From an uncultured Paracoccaceae bacterium (GTDB lineage Bacteria > Pseudomonadota > Alphaproteobacteria > Rhodobacterales > Rhodobacteraceae): DNA of 64,000 nucleotides. Of the stretch, positions 43,935 through 52,346 are shown piece after piece. Below the pieces are notes generated by a model that was given only the letters and a program-made list of their open reading frames with translations, searched no databases and was not told the DNA's origin. The DNA is taken from the NCBI GenBank assembly GCA_947503775.1, contig CANNFE010000002.1, positions 124,001-188,000 of the forward strand. Direction: 5' to 3'. The translations under genes were made by a program, and so were the position numbers. The number at the start of each line of letters is the position of its first letter. Position 1 is the stretch's first letter.

Positions 43935-44852
43935 GTGTCACTTGTCATGAGAGTTTGTGTCGGCATCTGCACATTTCAACGCGTCAGCTTGTCCACAACC
44001 CTTGAGAGCATTGCCAAACAGAAACTACCCCAGGATGTCAAGCTTTCTGTAGTCGTGGCCGATAATGACAGCGAATCGCTCTTGTCAGATGGCCTTTCCC
44101 ACCTTGCTGGCGCTTTGGGGCTGGATCTGACCTATGTTCATGCCCCTGCCCGCAACATCTCGATTTCGCGCAATGCGTGTCTTGATAATGCGAACGGCAG
44201 CTATCTGGCCTTCATCGACGATGACGAAATTGCAGACCCTTCTTGGATTGCACGCCTTTTGGATGCCGCGCGATCAAGCGGTGCGGGCGTTGTGTTTGGA
44301 CCTGCGCATGCTGTCTACCCGGAATCTGCACCTGCGTGGATTCGGGATAACGACTTTCACTCGAACCGTCCGACAACGCGAGATGGTGTGGTCGAGACAG
44401 GATATTCCAGCAATGCCCTTCTCGATCTGAGGGATCCAAAGGTCGCTGAGACCCGGTTCGATCTTTCGTTCGGGCGGACGGGGGGAGAGGATATCGACTT
44501 TTTCTTCCGCCTTCATCAGAAGGGGGTTCCTATGGTGATCGCGGATGAAGCGCGCGTGCGTGAGCCTGTCGACCCCAAGCGTCTATCTCTTAAGTGGTTG
44601 CTGCGGCGCAAGTTCGCGGCTGGAAAGATCTATGGGCACTGCGCCACTGCGACCCGGTCTGCAAAAGAGGTCCCGCTGCGTCTTGGGAGTGCTGTGAAAG
44701 CGCTTTATTGCGGTATCCGAGCTGTCCCATCGGCAAGAAGCCGGACCCGTTTGGCATTTTGGGTCATGCGATCCAGCTTTCACTTCGGGGTCTTCTTCGG
44801 CACCCTCTCACCGCCTCAACGCGAGGCGTATGGCGGCGACTCATCGAAATGA
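43935..44852 (+). CDS. exoM: ExoM-like GT2 glycosyltransferase
   Basis: A 305-residue GT-A enzyme. Motifs in order: VCVGICTFQRVSLSTTLESI, VVVADNDSES, HAPARNISISRNACLDNANG, the metal site FIDDDEIADPSW and FGRTGGEDIDFFFRLHQKG with the catalytic region. The 'RNISxxRN' and 'GGEDxDFF' signatures match ExoM, which adds a glucose in succinoglycan assembly. GTG 43,935 is chosen since AAAAGG lies 8 bases upstream; ATG 43,947 has no such site. The next glycosyltransferase gene overlaps its stop. Confidence 0.83.
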   Translation: MSLVMRVCVGICTFQRVSLSTTLESIAKQKLPQDVKLSVVVADNDSESLLSDGLSHLAGALGLDLTYVHAPARNISISRNACLDNANGSYLAFIDDDEIADPSWIARLLDAARSSGAGVVFGPAHAVYPESAPAWIRDNDFHSNRPTTRDGVVETGYSSNALLDLRDPKVAETRFDLSFGRTGGEDIDFFFRLHQKGVPMVIADEARVREPVDPKRLSLKWLLRRKFAAGKIYGHCATATRSAKEVPLRLGSAVKALYCGIRAVPSARSRTRLAFWVMRSSFHFGVFFGTLSPPQREAYGGDSSK

Positions 44853-45856
44853 CGGATGACATTCGAACTGTTGTGATCTTCTACGACGGCTTCGAAGCTC
44901 AGGCGATTGACCGTCCTTTTGGGCGCGCTCGGTCCTGGACCCGGGGCCGTCTACGGGCAGCCTATCGCACGGTTCGCAGGAAGCAGCTGTATACCGGGTA
45001 CTATACCGCATTTCTGAATCTGGTTCAGAGCCTTCGGTCGCTTGGTATCGAGGTTCGGGTGAACGACTTTGAATATGCACGGACGCATCCGGAGATGCCG
45101 ATCGGGATTTCGGGATACCCGTCTGTTTTCGAGAAGGTCCAGCTTGAAAATCCGAGTGTCTTTGGACCGGGGTTTGTGCCGGATCCAAAGGATCTCGCTT
45201 CGGTTATCGAGGATTGCAACCTGAAGATCGTTACCTTGCCATCCGAATGGCCCTGCAAGATCTGGCGCCCCGCCTTTGGAGATATGATCCAACCGATGTT
45301 TGCGCCCGTTGATATTTCAGCATGGCCGGACCTGAGCAGAGCGGAGAAGTCCGTTGATGTTATCATTTACGACAAAATCCGCTGGGACCGCGAAGCCCGC
45401 ACAGCAGATCTGCTCGTGCCTTTGAAAGAGCATTTGGACAAGCGCGGATTGACCTACACAGTGCTTCGGTATGGGGATCACCATCTGAGCCAGTTCAAGG
45501 AAGCGCTGAGATCCTCCCGGGCGATGATCTTTGTCTGCGAGCATGAAACCCAAGGGATCGCCTATCAGGAGGCTTTAGCCTCGGGCATCCCGGTTCTGGC
45601 TTGGGACGAGGGCAAACTCAGGGATCCGCGGCAAAGTGCGCTGGCCCCTGAGGACCTTGTCGTATCTTCCGTCCCATATTTCGATGCGCGGTGCGGGATG
45701 ACGTTTCGCATCGAGACTATGGCGGACATGGTCGATCGGTTCTGGCAGAGCCGCGATGATTATAGCCCGCGGGACTATGTGGCAGAAGCGCTTAGCCCGG
45801 CCGTTGGAGCGAAGCGTTACCTTGATCTTCTGACTCTGGCGCGACGCGGCGCCTAA
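44849..45856 (+). CDS. Glycosyltransferase, GT4-like
   Basis: A 335-residue protein. TVVIFYDGFEAQAIDRPFG leads the acceptor domain, and SVDVIIYDKIRWD with a donor site around IFVCEHETQGIAYQEALASGIPVLAWDEG (E-x7-E equivalent) marks the GT-B C-terminal half. ATG 44,849 overlaps the ExoM stop (ATGA); the frame runs back to 44,594 but inside exoM. It is the last EPS gene: its stop abuts, base to base, that of grpE on the other strand. Its sugar specificity is not known. Confidence 0.72.
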   Translation: MTDDIRTVVIFYDGFEAQAIDRPFGRARSWTRGRLRAAYRTVRRKQLYTGYYTAFLNLVQSLRSLGIEVRVNDFEYARTHPEMPIGISGYPSVFEKVQLENPSVFGPGFVPDPKDLASVIEDCNLKIVTLPSEWPCKIWRPAFGDMIQPMFAPVDISAWPDLSRAEKSVDVIIYDKIRWDREARTADLLVPLKEHLDKRGLTYTVLRYGDHHLSQFKEALRSSRAMIFVCEHETQGIAYQEALASGIPVLAWDEGKLRDPRQSALAPEDLVVSSVPYFDARCGMTFRIETMADMVDRFWQSRDDYSPRDYVAEALSPAVGAKRYLDLLTLARRGA

Positions 45857-46426
45857 CTAGCCGGTCATCGAGCTGACGCCGACCTGTGCCGGGCGCAGGA
45901 GACGGTCGTGCAGCATGAAGCCTTCGGCCGCAACCTGGATGATCTCGCCCGCCTTGGTGCCGGGAAGCGGTGCTTCGAACATCGCCTCGTGATGCTGCGG
46001 ATCGAAGCGGTCCCCAACCTTGGGGCTGATCTGTTCGATCCCGTGTTTCTTGAAGACGTTCAGAAGCTCGCGCATCGTCAGTTCGATGCCTTCCAGAAAA
46101 GCGGCATCGACACCGTCGGGCGCGGCATCGAGAGCGCGTTTGAGGTTGTCGTAGACCGGAAGCATATCGCGAGCGAGCTTGGAGCCGCCGTAATTTTCGG
46201 CCTCGCGGCGGTCGCGGTCTGAGCGTTTGCGCGCATTTTCAGCGTCAGCCAAAGCACGCATGAAGCGGTCGCGCAGCTCGTCCCGCTCGGCGCGGATTGT
46301 CTCGAGGTCGCTTACCTTTGGTGCGTCTGGGTCTTCCTCTGCAAGCGTGTCGAGATCGACCAACTCTTCTTCCTCGAGGGCCTCGATATCATCGAGGAAG
46401 ATATCTTCTTCTTTCGGGTCGGCCAT
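45857..46426 (-). CDS. grpE: Nucleotide exchange factor GrpE
   Basis: A 189-residue GrpE. The acidic N-terminus is followed by a long helix (ERDELRDRFMRALADAENARKRSDRD), then MLPVYDNLKRALDAAP, and the C-terminal beta domain with GDRFDPQHHEAMFEAP and LHDRLLRPAQVGVS. It releases ADP from DnaK. The gene follows hrcA with 15 bases between them, the common heat-shock pair; dnaK is not in the window. Confidence 0.95.
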   Translation of the reverse strand: MADPKEEDIFLDDIEALEEEELVDLDTLAEEDPDAPKVSDLETIRAERDELRDRFMRALADAENARKRSDRDRREAENYGGSKLARDMLPVYDNLKRALDAAPDGVDAAFLEGIELTMRELLNVFKKHGIEQISPKVGDRFDPQHHEAMFEAPLPGTKAGEIIQVAAEGFMLHDRLLRPAQVGVSSMTG

Positions 46427-46441
46427 ATCTGCACGTCCTTC

Positions 46442-47500
46442 TCAACTTCGGTCCGACAACAGCTTTCCGATAAGCTGCGCGGTATAATCCACGATCGGCA
46501 CGATGCGCCCGTAATTAAGCCGTGTGGGTCCGATGACACCAACCGCGCCAATGATCTTTCGATCAGCGTTCATATAGGGAGAGACCACCAGAGAGGAACC
46601 CGAAAGTGAGAAAAGCTTGTTCTCTGATCCAATGAAAATGCGCACGCCTTCCCCGTCTTCAGTCAGCTCGAGAAATTCAGCGATATCACGCTTGCGCTCG
46701 AGATCATCGAAAAGCGTCCGGATGCGGTCGATATCGAGGGCCTGATCCTCGAGAAGATTGGCGCGTCCGCGGACAATAAGGCGTTCGGTTCGCTCACCCT
46801 CGTTTTCCCAGATGGCGAGGCCCTGTTCGACAAGTGACTGCGCAAGACTATCGAGCTCCTGACGATGAGTACGGATCTCTTCGGCGATGATCGGACCGAG
46901 TTCGGACAGGGTACGACCTTCGGCCAGGGCGTTGAGGAAATTCGCCGCCTCGCGCATGGAGGACGGGGTTTGACCGGGTGGCGGTGTAAAGACGCGGTTT
47001 TCGACATGACCATCTGCGAAAACAAGCACGACGAGTGAACGGTCGGGTGCAAGAGAGACGAATTCGAGATGCTTGATCGGTGCTTCGTGCTTTGGGGTCA
47101 GGACAAGGCTGGCGCCATGGGTCACACCGGAAAGAGCAGAGCCCACCCGGTCGAGCAAAGAGGACACATCGGTTCGGTCATTGCCCAGCGTCTGATCGAT
47201 CATCGAACGGTCGTCACCAGCGAGGTCGGAGATCTCGAGCAGGCTGTCAACGAACAGCCGCAAGCCGGTCTGGGTCGGCACGCGTCCGGCTGATACATGC
47301 GGGCTGTCGAGCAGGCCAAGATATTCGAGATCCTGCATCACGTTCCGGATCGTCGCCGCACTGACTTTCTCCGACAGGTGCCGCGTCAAAGTTCGGGAGC
47401 CGACGGGATCGCCAGTCTCAAGATAGCTTTCGACCAATTTGCGAAACACTTCTCGCGAGCGGTCGTCCAGTTCGGAAATGAGGGTCGGGTGATCGTTCAT
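46442..47500 (-). CDS. hrcA: Heat-inducible transcription repressor HrcA
   Basis: A 352-residue repressor. The N-terminal winged helix has SREVFRKLVESYLETGDPVGSRTL and VSAATIRNVMQDLEYLGLL, followed by the GAF-like and coiled region with SAGRVPTQTGLRLFVDSLLE and ending GAVGVIGPTRLNYGRIVPIVDYTA, all typical. HrcA represses heat-shock operons through the CIRCE element; no CIRCE copy is visible in the intergenic region shared with rph. Divergent from rph with a 104-base gap. Confidence 0.95.
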   Translation of the reverse strand: MNDHPTLISELDDRSREVFRKLVESYLETGDPVGSRTLTRHLSEKVSAATIRNVMQDLEYLGLLDSPHVSAGRVPTQTGLRLFVDSLLEISDLAGDDRSMIDQTLGNDRTDVSSLLDRVGSALSGVTHGASLVLTPKHEAPIKHLEFVSLAPDRSLVVLVFADGHVENRVFTPPPGQTPSSMREAANFLNALAEGRTLSELGPIIAEEIRTHRQELDSLAQSLVEQGLAIWENEGERTERLIVRGRANLLEDQALDIDRIRTLFDDLERKRDIAEFLELTEDGEGVRIFIGSENKLFSLSGSSLVVSPYMNADRKIIGAVGVIGPTRLNYGRIVPIVDYTAQLIGKLLSDRS

Positions 47501-47604
47501 CGAAAGACTATGTAGCGGTGTTCAACACGGATCGGTAGGGCTGAGGTCTTGGAATGCGGCGGTGTGGCGCGTATGGCGGGCGCACGCTTTTGAGAGGAGC
47601 TGAT

Positions 47605-48312
47605 ATGCGACCTTCGGGACGAAACCTGGACCAGATGCGCGATGTATCGATCGAGACGGGCGTAACCAAACATGCGGAAGGCTCGTGCCTGATCCGGATC
47701 GGAGATACGCATGTTCTTTGCACCGCATCCGTGGATGAGAAGGTGCCACCGTTTCTGCGCAATAGCGGGCTGGGCTGGGTAACGGCGGAATACGGAATGC
47801 TGCCGCGGGCCACGACGACGCGGATGCGGCGGGAGGCCAAGAATGGACAATCGGGCCGGACGCAGGAGATCCAACGGCTGATCGGACGAAGCCTGCGAGC
47901 CGGTGTCGATCGGGTCGCTCTGGGCGAACGGCAGATCGTCGTGGACTGCGACGTCATCCAGGCCGATGGTGGAACACGCTGTGCCTCGATCTGTGGCGGC
48001 TGGGTTGCTTTGAGACTGGCAGTCAATGCATTGATGAAAGCGGGCGACGTCATTTCGGATCCGCTCGCCGAGCCGGTTTCAGCTGTCAGCTGCGGCATCT
48101 ATGCCGGGCAGCCGGTTCTTGATCTTGATTATCCGGAGGACAGCGAGGCCGGTGTCGATGGAAATTTCGTGATGACCGGAGAGCGGCTGATCGAGATCCA
48201 AAGTTCGGCAGAGGGGACGACCTTCTCTCGCGAGCAATTCGACCAGCTGATGGATCTGGCGGCTAAAGGGTGTACTGAATTGATGGAAGCACAGAAAAAG
48301 GCTGCTTCATGA
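47605..48312 (+). CDS. rph: Ribonuclease PH
   Basis: A 235-residue phosphorolytic exoribonuclease that trims tRNA 3' ends. It shows [55 protein letters not shown] and [21 protein letters not shown]. Start ATG 47,605 is set by the strong AGGAG 7 bases upstream. It begins the rph-rdgB-hemW operon, with rdgB overlapping its stop by 4 bases. Confidence 0.95.
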   Translation: MRPSGRNLDQMRDVSIETGVTKHAEGSCLIRIGDTHVLCTASVDEKVPPFLRNSGLGWVTAEYGMLPRATTTRMRREAKNGQSGRTQEIQRLIGRSLRAGVDRVALGERQIVVDCDVIQADGGTRCASICGGWVALRLAVNALMKAGDVISDPLAEPVSAVSCGIYAGQPVLDLDYPEDSEAGVDGNFVMTGERLIEIQSSAEGTTFSREQFDQLMDLAAKGCTELMEAQKKAAS

Positions 48313-48923
48313 CGCGGAAATTTGAGGGAAGCCGTTTACTGATGGCCACCCACAATATTGGCAAGCTAGAGGAGATGGCGGTTTTGCTCGCGCCATATGG
48401 TGTCGAGCTGACCTCGAACACGGATCATGGCCTGCCAGAACCAGACGAGACCGAACCGACCTTTGTCGGCAATGCACGGATCAAAGCCGAAGCTGCAGTC
48501 ACGGCAACCGGTTTGCCAGCGCTGGCCGACGACAGCGGGATTGTCATCAATGGATTGGATGGACAGCCCGGCATTCATACGGCGGACTGGGCAGAGACGC
48601 CGGCGGGTCGTGATTTTCCCATGGCAATGACCAAGACATGGCAGATGCTGGAGGATCGTAAGGCTCCGTTTCCGCGCACGGCCCGTTTCTGCTGCACACT
48701 GGTGCTGGCTTGGCCCGATGGTCATTTCGAAGCGTTCGAGGGCACAATCGAAGGCCAGATCGTCTGGCCGATGCGGGGCGATCAAGGTCACGGATACGAT
48801 CCGATCTTCATGCCGGACGGGTACGAAGTGACACTGGGCGAAATGAACCGTTGGGACAAAAACCGGATCAGCCATCGGGCGATGGCCGTGCAGAAATTGG
48901 TCGAGGGGTGTTTTGCTCGCTGA
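48309..48923 (+). CDS. rdgB: dITP/XTP pyrophosphatase RdgB
   Basis: A 204-residue HAM1 family protein that removes non-canonical purine triphosphates from the nucleotide pool. Motifs: [18 protein letters not shown] at the N-terminus, [37 protein letters not shown] with the catalytic Asp pair, and [21 protein letters not shown] 48,309 overlaps the end of rph, and hemW starts before its own stop. Confidence 0.95.
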   Translation: MTRKFEGSRLLMATHNIGKLEEMAVLLAPYGVELTSNTDHGLPEPDETEPTFVGNARIKAEAAVTATGLPALADDSGIVINGLDGQPGIHTADWAETPAGRDFPMAMTKTWQMLEDRKAPFPRTARFCCTLVLAWPDGHFEAFEGTIEGQIVWPMRGDQGHGYDPIFMPDGYEVTLGEMNRWDKNRISHRAMAVQKLVEGCFAR

Positions 48924-50070
48924 TTGGCAGCATGGTGGCTTTGGCGTTTACGTACATTGGCCTTTTTGCGCGGCCAAATGTCCGTATTGCGACTTCAACA
49001 GCCACGTCGTTGACCGCGTGGATCAGGATCGTTGGCGACGTGCCCTGGTATCGGAAGTCGAACGAGTTGCCGCATTGGTGCCCGGTCGAGCTGTCTCGAC
49101 GGTCTTTTTCGGAGGCGGCACACCAAGCCTGATGCCGCCCGAGACAGTGGGAGCTGTCCTTGACGCAATCCGAGCGAGCTGGTCCGTGTCCAATGACCTT
49201 GAGGTGACACTGGAGGCCAACCCCACGTCAGCGGAGGCAACGAAGTTTCGCGATTTCGCGGATGCGGGGGTCAACCGCGTTTCCGTAGGCCTTCAAGCGC
49301 TCAACGACACGGATCTAAAGATGCTGGGCCGTCTTCACACCGCAAAGGAGGGTCTGGCTGCTTATGACCTCGCAAGGTCGGTCTTTCCCCGCGTGAGTTT
49401 CGATCTGATCTATGCGCGCCAGCATCAAAGCCTGGGGGATTGGCAGGCAGAGCTGGAAGAGGCCTTAGCTCTTACGCCTGACCACCTTTCCCTATACCAG
49501 CTGACCATTGAGGATGGGACAGCCTTCAAGAGGCGGCATGATGCAGGAGGTCTTTCCGGGCTGCCAAGCGAAAACCTGGCCGCCGATCATTATGAGCTGA
49601 CTCAGGACCTTTGTGGCGCTGCAGGTTTGCCGGCCTATGAGGTGTCAAATCATGCGAGACGGGGATATGAGGCACGGCATAATCTGATCTATTGGCGAAG
49701 CGGAGACTATGCAGGCATCGGTCCGGGTGCGCATGGCCGCCTGACGCTACCCAACGGACGCTTTGCCACGGTAGCAGAGCCCGCGCCGGGCCTGTGGTTG
49801 AACCACGTCGAAATGTCTGGCAGGGGAGATATCGTAACCGAGCCGTTGGATAGCCATGATCGGCAGGTTGAGTTGCTCATGATGGGCTTGAGGACCCTGG
49901 ACGGTGTCAGTCTGGATCGAATGCACGGCAACTCTGATTTATTCAATAATAAAATCAATGACTTATGCGATCTTGGCCTATTGAAACGCGATGGCTCGAT
50001 GCTACGAGCGTCGGAGAGTGGGCGGCTGTTACTGAATACTGTGTTGCACGAACTGACGGCCTGTCTTTAA
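48913..50070 (+). CDS. hemW: HemW, radical SAM heme chaperone-like
   Basis: A 385-residue radical SAM protein. VHWPFCAAKCPYCDFNSHV gives the Cys-x3-Cys-x2-Cys cluster site, followed by TVFFGGGTPSLMPPE, VTLEANPTSA and VNRVSVGLQALNDTDLKMLGR, which match HemW (once called oxygen-independent coproporphyrinogen oxidase-like). It likely hands heme to target proteins. The start is TTG 48,913, with AGGGG 5 bases upstream, inside the last codons of rdgB. Its end overlaps parB by 4 bases. Confidence 0.9.
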   Translation: MLADWQHGGFGVYVHWPFCAAKCPYCDFNSHVVDRVDQDRWRRALVSEVERVAALVPGRAVSTVFFGGGTPSLMPPETVGAVLDAIRASWSVSNDLEVTLEANPTSAEATKFRDFADAGVNRVSVGLQALNDTDLKMLGRLHTAKEGLAAYDLARSVFPRVSFDLIYARQHQSLGDWQAELEEALALTPDHLSLYQLTIEDGTAFKRRHDAGGLSGLPSENLAADHYELTQDLCGAAGLPAYEVSNHARRGYEARHNLIYWRSGDYAGIGPGAHGRLTLPNGRFATVAEPAPGLWLNHVEMSGRGDIVTEPLDSHDRQVELLMMGLRTLDGVSLDRMHGNSDLFNNKINDLCDLGLLKRDGSMLRASESGRLLLNTVLHELTACL

Positions 50071-50933
50071 CCGCGACTAAGCAGGCTGAGCAGATCATCG
50101 AGCTGGTCCAGGGATTTGTATTGAAGGGTGACTTTGCCGTCCTCAGGTGTCTTTCCACGGACAATCTGGACCGGCATGTTGAGTTGCGCTGACAAGTCTT
50201 CCTCAATCCGGCGCGTGTCGGCGTCTTTGGTGACTACCTTCTTTGCCGGCTTCGGGGCGGTCTTTCTTTGTCCATTGGCCAATGTCTCGGTTGCTCTTAC
50301 GGATAGTCCGTCTCTGACCACACGGCGAGCGAGAGCCTCAGGATCGTTTGCCGTAATCAACGCCCTTGCATGCCCGGCCGATATATCTCCTTTATTTACA
50401 AGCGCTTGGACAGAGTCAGGGAGCCCAAGAAGACGCATCAGATTGGCAATATGGCTTCTGCTTTTGCCCAGAATTCTTGAAAGCTCTTCCTGGGTATGAC
50501 CAAAGCGTTCGATCAATTGCTTATATCCGGCGCCCTCGTCTATCGGGTTCAGCTCAGATCGCTGAATGTTTTCTATGATCGCCAGTTCCAGCGTCTCGGT
50601 GTCGTCAAGCTCTCTGATGACAACGGGCACCTTATGAAGCTGAGCCAGTTGAGCGGCGCGCCAGCGACGTTCACCCGCGACGATCTGGTATCCATCATTG
50701 AGAGGTCGGACGATAATCGGCTGGATGATACCCCTCTGCCGGATGGAGTCGGCCAGCTCCTCCAAGCTGTCCTGATCGAACATACGGCGCGGCTGATCGG
50801 GGTTGGGATGAATCTTCTCGATCGGCAATTGGCCGTCTGCCGTGCCAGGGGTTTCTGTTTCTGGCGGCAATTCTGCCATCAGAGCCGACAATCCGCGACC
50901 GAGCCCTCTTGTCTTACCTGGCTTGGCCATCAC
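50067..50933 (-). CDS. parB: Chromosome partitioning protein ParB
   Basis: A 288-residue ParB/Spo0J protein. The CTPase domain holds NPDQPRRMFDQDSLEELADSI and IVAGERRWRAAQLAQLHKVP; the helix-turn-helix is LSRILGKSRSHIANLMRLLGLP; the C-terminal dimerisation part follows a lysine-rich linker. It binds parS, two copies of which lie at 52,323 and 54,205. It follows parA with a 4-base overlap. Confidence 0.95.
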   Translation of the reverse strand: MMAKPGKTRGLGRGLSALMAELPPETETPGTADGQLPIEKIHPNPDQPRRMFDQDSLEELADSIRQRGIIQPIIVRPLNDGYQIVAGERRWRAAQLAQLHKVPVVIRELDDTETLELAIIENIQRSELNPIDEGAGYKQLIERFGHTQEELSRILGKSRSHIANLMRLLGLPDSVQALVNKGDISAGHARALITANDPEALARRVVRDGLSVRATETLANGQRKTAPKPAKKVVTKDADTRRIEEDLSAQLNMPVQIVRGKTPEDGKVTLQYKSLDQLDDLLSLLSRG

Positions 50934-51766
50934 GCAGCCCCTTCCTGCAGAGCTTTTTGCTTAGTTTTGCGTCGGCCGATGAGCTCTGCCGCAAGCGCCC
51001 GATAAGATTGAGCCCCACGTGACTGACCATCATATTGAAGGACCGGCATCGAAAAGGACGGAGCTTCGCTAAGGCGCACATTTCTTGGGATAACCGTTTC
51101 AAAGACTAGATCACCCAATGTATCCCGGGCATCGAAATCCACCTGTTGAGCCAGCCGATTGCGGCCATCGAACATCGTCATGACAATGCCCTCGATCCTA
51201 AGGTCCGGATTGGCGGATGCGCGGATCTCCCGGACGGTCAGCATAAGCTGCGACAGGCCCTCTAACGCAAAAAATTCGCTTTGAAGCGGCACCAACAGGC
51301 TATCGCTCGCAACCATGGCATTAAGGGTCAAAAGGTTGAGCGAAGGCGGGCAATCGATCAGGACAAGATCGATCTTTTCCCTCCAGGCTTCATCAAAGCT
51401 CAAGGCAGACCGGAGGAGAAAGATCCTATCTTTCCGGTCCATAAAGTCGATATCAGCAGAGCTCAGATCGGTCGTCGAAGGAATGATCCACATATTTTTA
51501 ACGTTCGTCGGTTGCATCCCCTCATTGATGGAGACATCGCGACTTAGAACATCATAGGTCGTTTTTTCCCGTTTATCCGGGCCAATGCCCAATCCGGTGG
51601 ACGCATTTCCTTGCGGATCAAGGTCAAGAACGAGGATCTTGTAGCCCTGCTCTGCAAGTGCAGCGGCGAGATTCACTGCGGTCGTAGTCTTTCCGACGCC
51701 ACCTTTCTGGTTCGCGACAGAAATCACTCTCGGTTCAGGTCGGTCAGATAGATCAGACACGTTCAA
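50930..51766 (-). CDS. parA: Chromosome partitioning ATPase ParA (Soj)
   Basis: A 278-residue ParA. The deviant Walker A is ANQKGGVGKTTTAVNLAAAL, then LVLDLDPQGNASTGLG, and Walker B VLIDCPPSLNLLTLNAM. It moves ParB-parS complexes during origin segregation. Its 5' end overlaps rsmG by 14 bases, in an rsmG-parA-parB arrangement that is usual near alphaproteobacterial origins. Confidence 0.95.
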   Translation of the reverse strand: MNVSDLSDRPEPRVISVANQKGGVGKTTTAVNLAAALAEQGYKILVLDLDPQGNASTGLGIGPDKREKTTYDVLSRDVSINEGMQPTNVKNMWIIPSTTDLSSADIDFMDRKDRIFLLRSALSFDEAWREKIDLVLIDCPPSLNLLTLNAMVASDSLLVPLQSEFFALEGLSQLMLTVREIRASANPDLRIEGIVMTMFDGRNRLAQQVDFDARDTLGDLVFETVIPRNVRLSEAPSFSMPVLQYDGQSRGAQSYRALAAELIGRRKTKQKALQEGAA

Positions 51767-52343
51767 GAGCTCCGATTTGAAGAATTACGCCCTCCCTATC
51801 GGTGGTACTTTGATGCTGCTCGAGATGGAAGGTCCAATGCTTTCTTGCGGCCACTATCTCTGCCTCTGCTGACTTCCCTTTTAGAAAGAGTGCCTTACCA
51901 TTAGGCGCCATATGCCGATGTGATGCCTTTAAGAGGTCTTCCAGCGGTGCTAACGCTCTTGCCGACACGATATCGGCCCTAAGCGAATCGATGCTTTCAA
52001 TACGATCAGCATATATCGCCGCCGGGATCCCGAGTTTGATCGCCGTACTCTTCAAAAACGCCGCTTTTCGCTTATCGCTTTCGACGAGACTGACCTTACC
52101 TGGCGTGTGCTTTTCGACCATGAGCGCCGCCAAGACTAGACCGGGAAAGCCGGCGCCGGAACCAAAATCAGCATAGTGACCTACCCCTTTAACGAAAGAG
52201 AAAAGCTGAGCCGAGTCGGCGACGTGGCGCTTCCAGATATCAGCCTCTGTCGCCCGTCCGATCAAATTGATCTTCTGATTCCACTTGAGCAACTCATCTA
52301 CGTAACCCGCCAAAATTGGTGATGTTTCACGTGAAACATTCAC
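51753..52343 (-). CDS. rsmG: 16S rRNA (guanine527-N7)-methyltransferase RsmG
   Basis: A 196-residue methyltransferase. WNQKINLIGRATEADIWKRH and ADFGSGAGFPGLVLA (SAM loop) with VSLVESDKRKAAFLK identify RsmG/GidB. Its codons 2-7 (NVSRET) are encoded by a perfect parS sequence, so the protein start and the partition site share DNA. It lies 3 bases after the stop of mnmG. Confidence 0.95.
   Translation of the reverse strand: MNVSRETSPILAGYVDELLKWNQKINLIGRATEADIWKRHVADSAQLFSFVKGVGHYADFGSGAGFPGLVLAALMVEKHTPGKVSLVESDKRKAAFLKSTAIKLGIPAAIYADRIESIDSLRADIVSARALAPLEDLLKASHRHMAPNGKALFLKGKSAEAEIVAARKHWTFHLEQHQSTTDREGVILQIGALERV
52323..52338. promoter_or_regulatory. parS centromere site, perfect match
   Basis: TGTTTCACGTGAAACA, the exact 16-base palindromic parS consensus bound by ParB, lies in the first codons of rsmG and about 1.4 kb from parB. 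Confidence 0.95.
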
Positions 52344-52346
52344 TTG

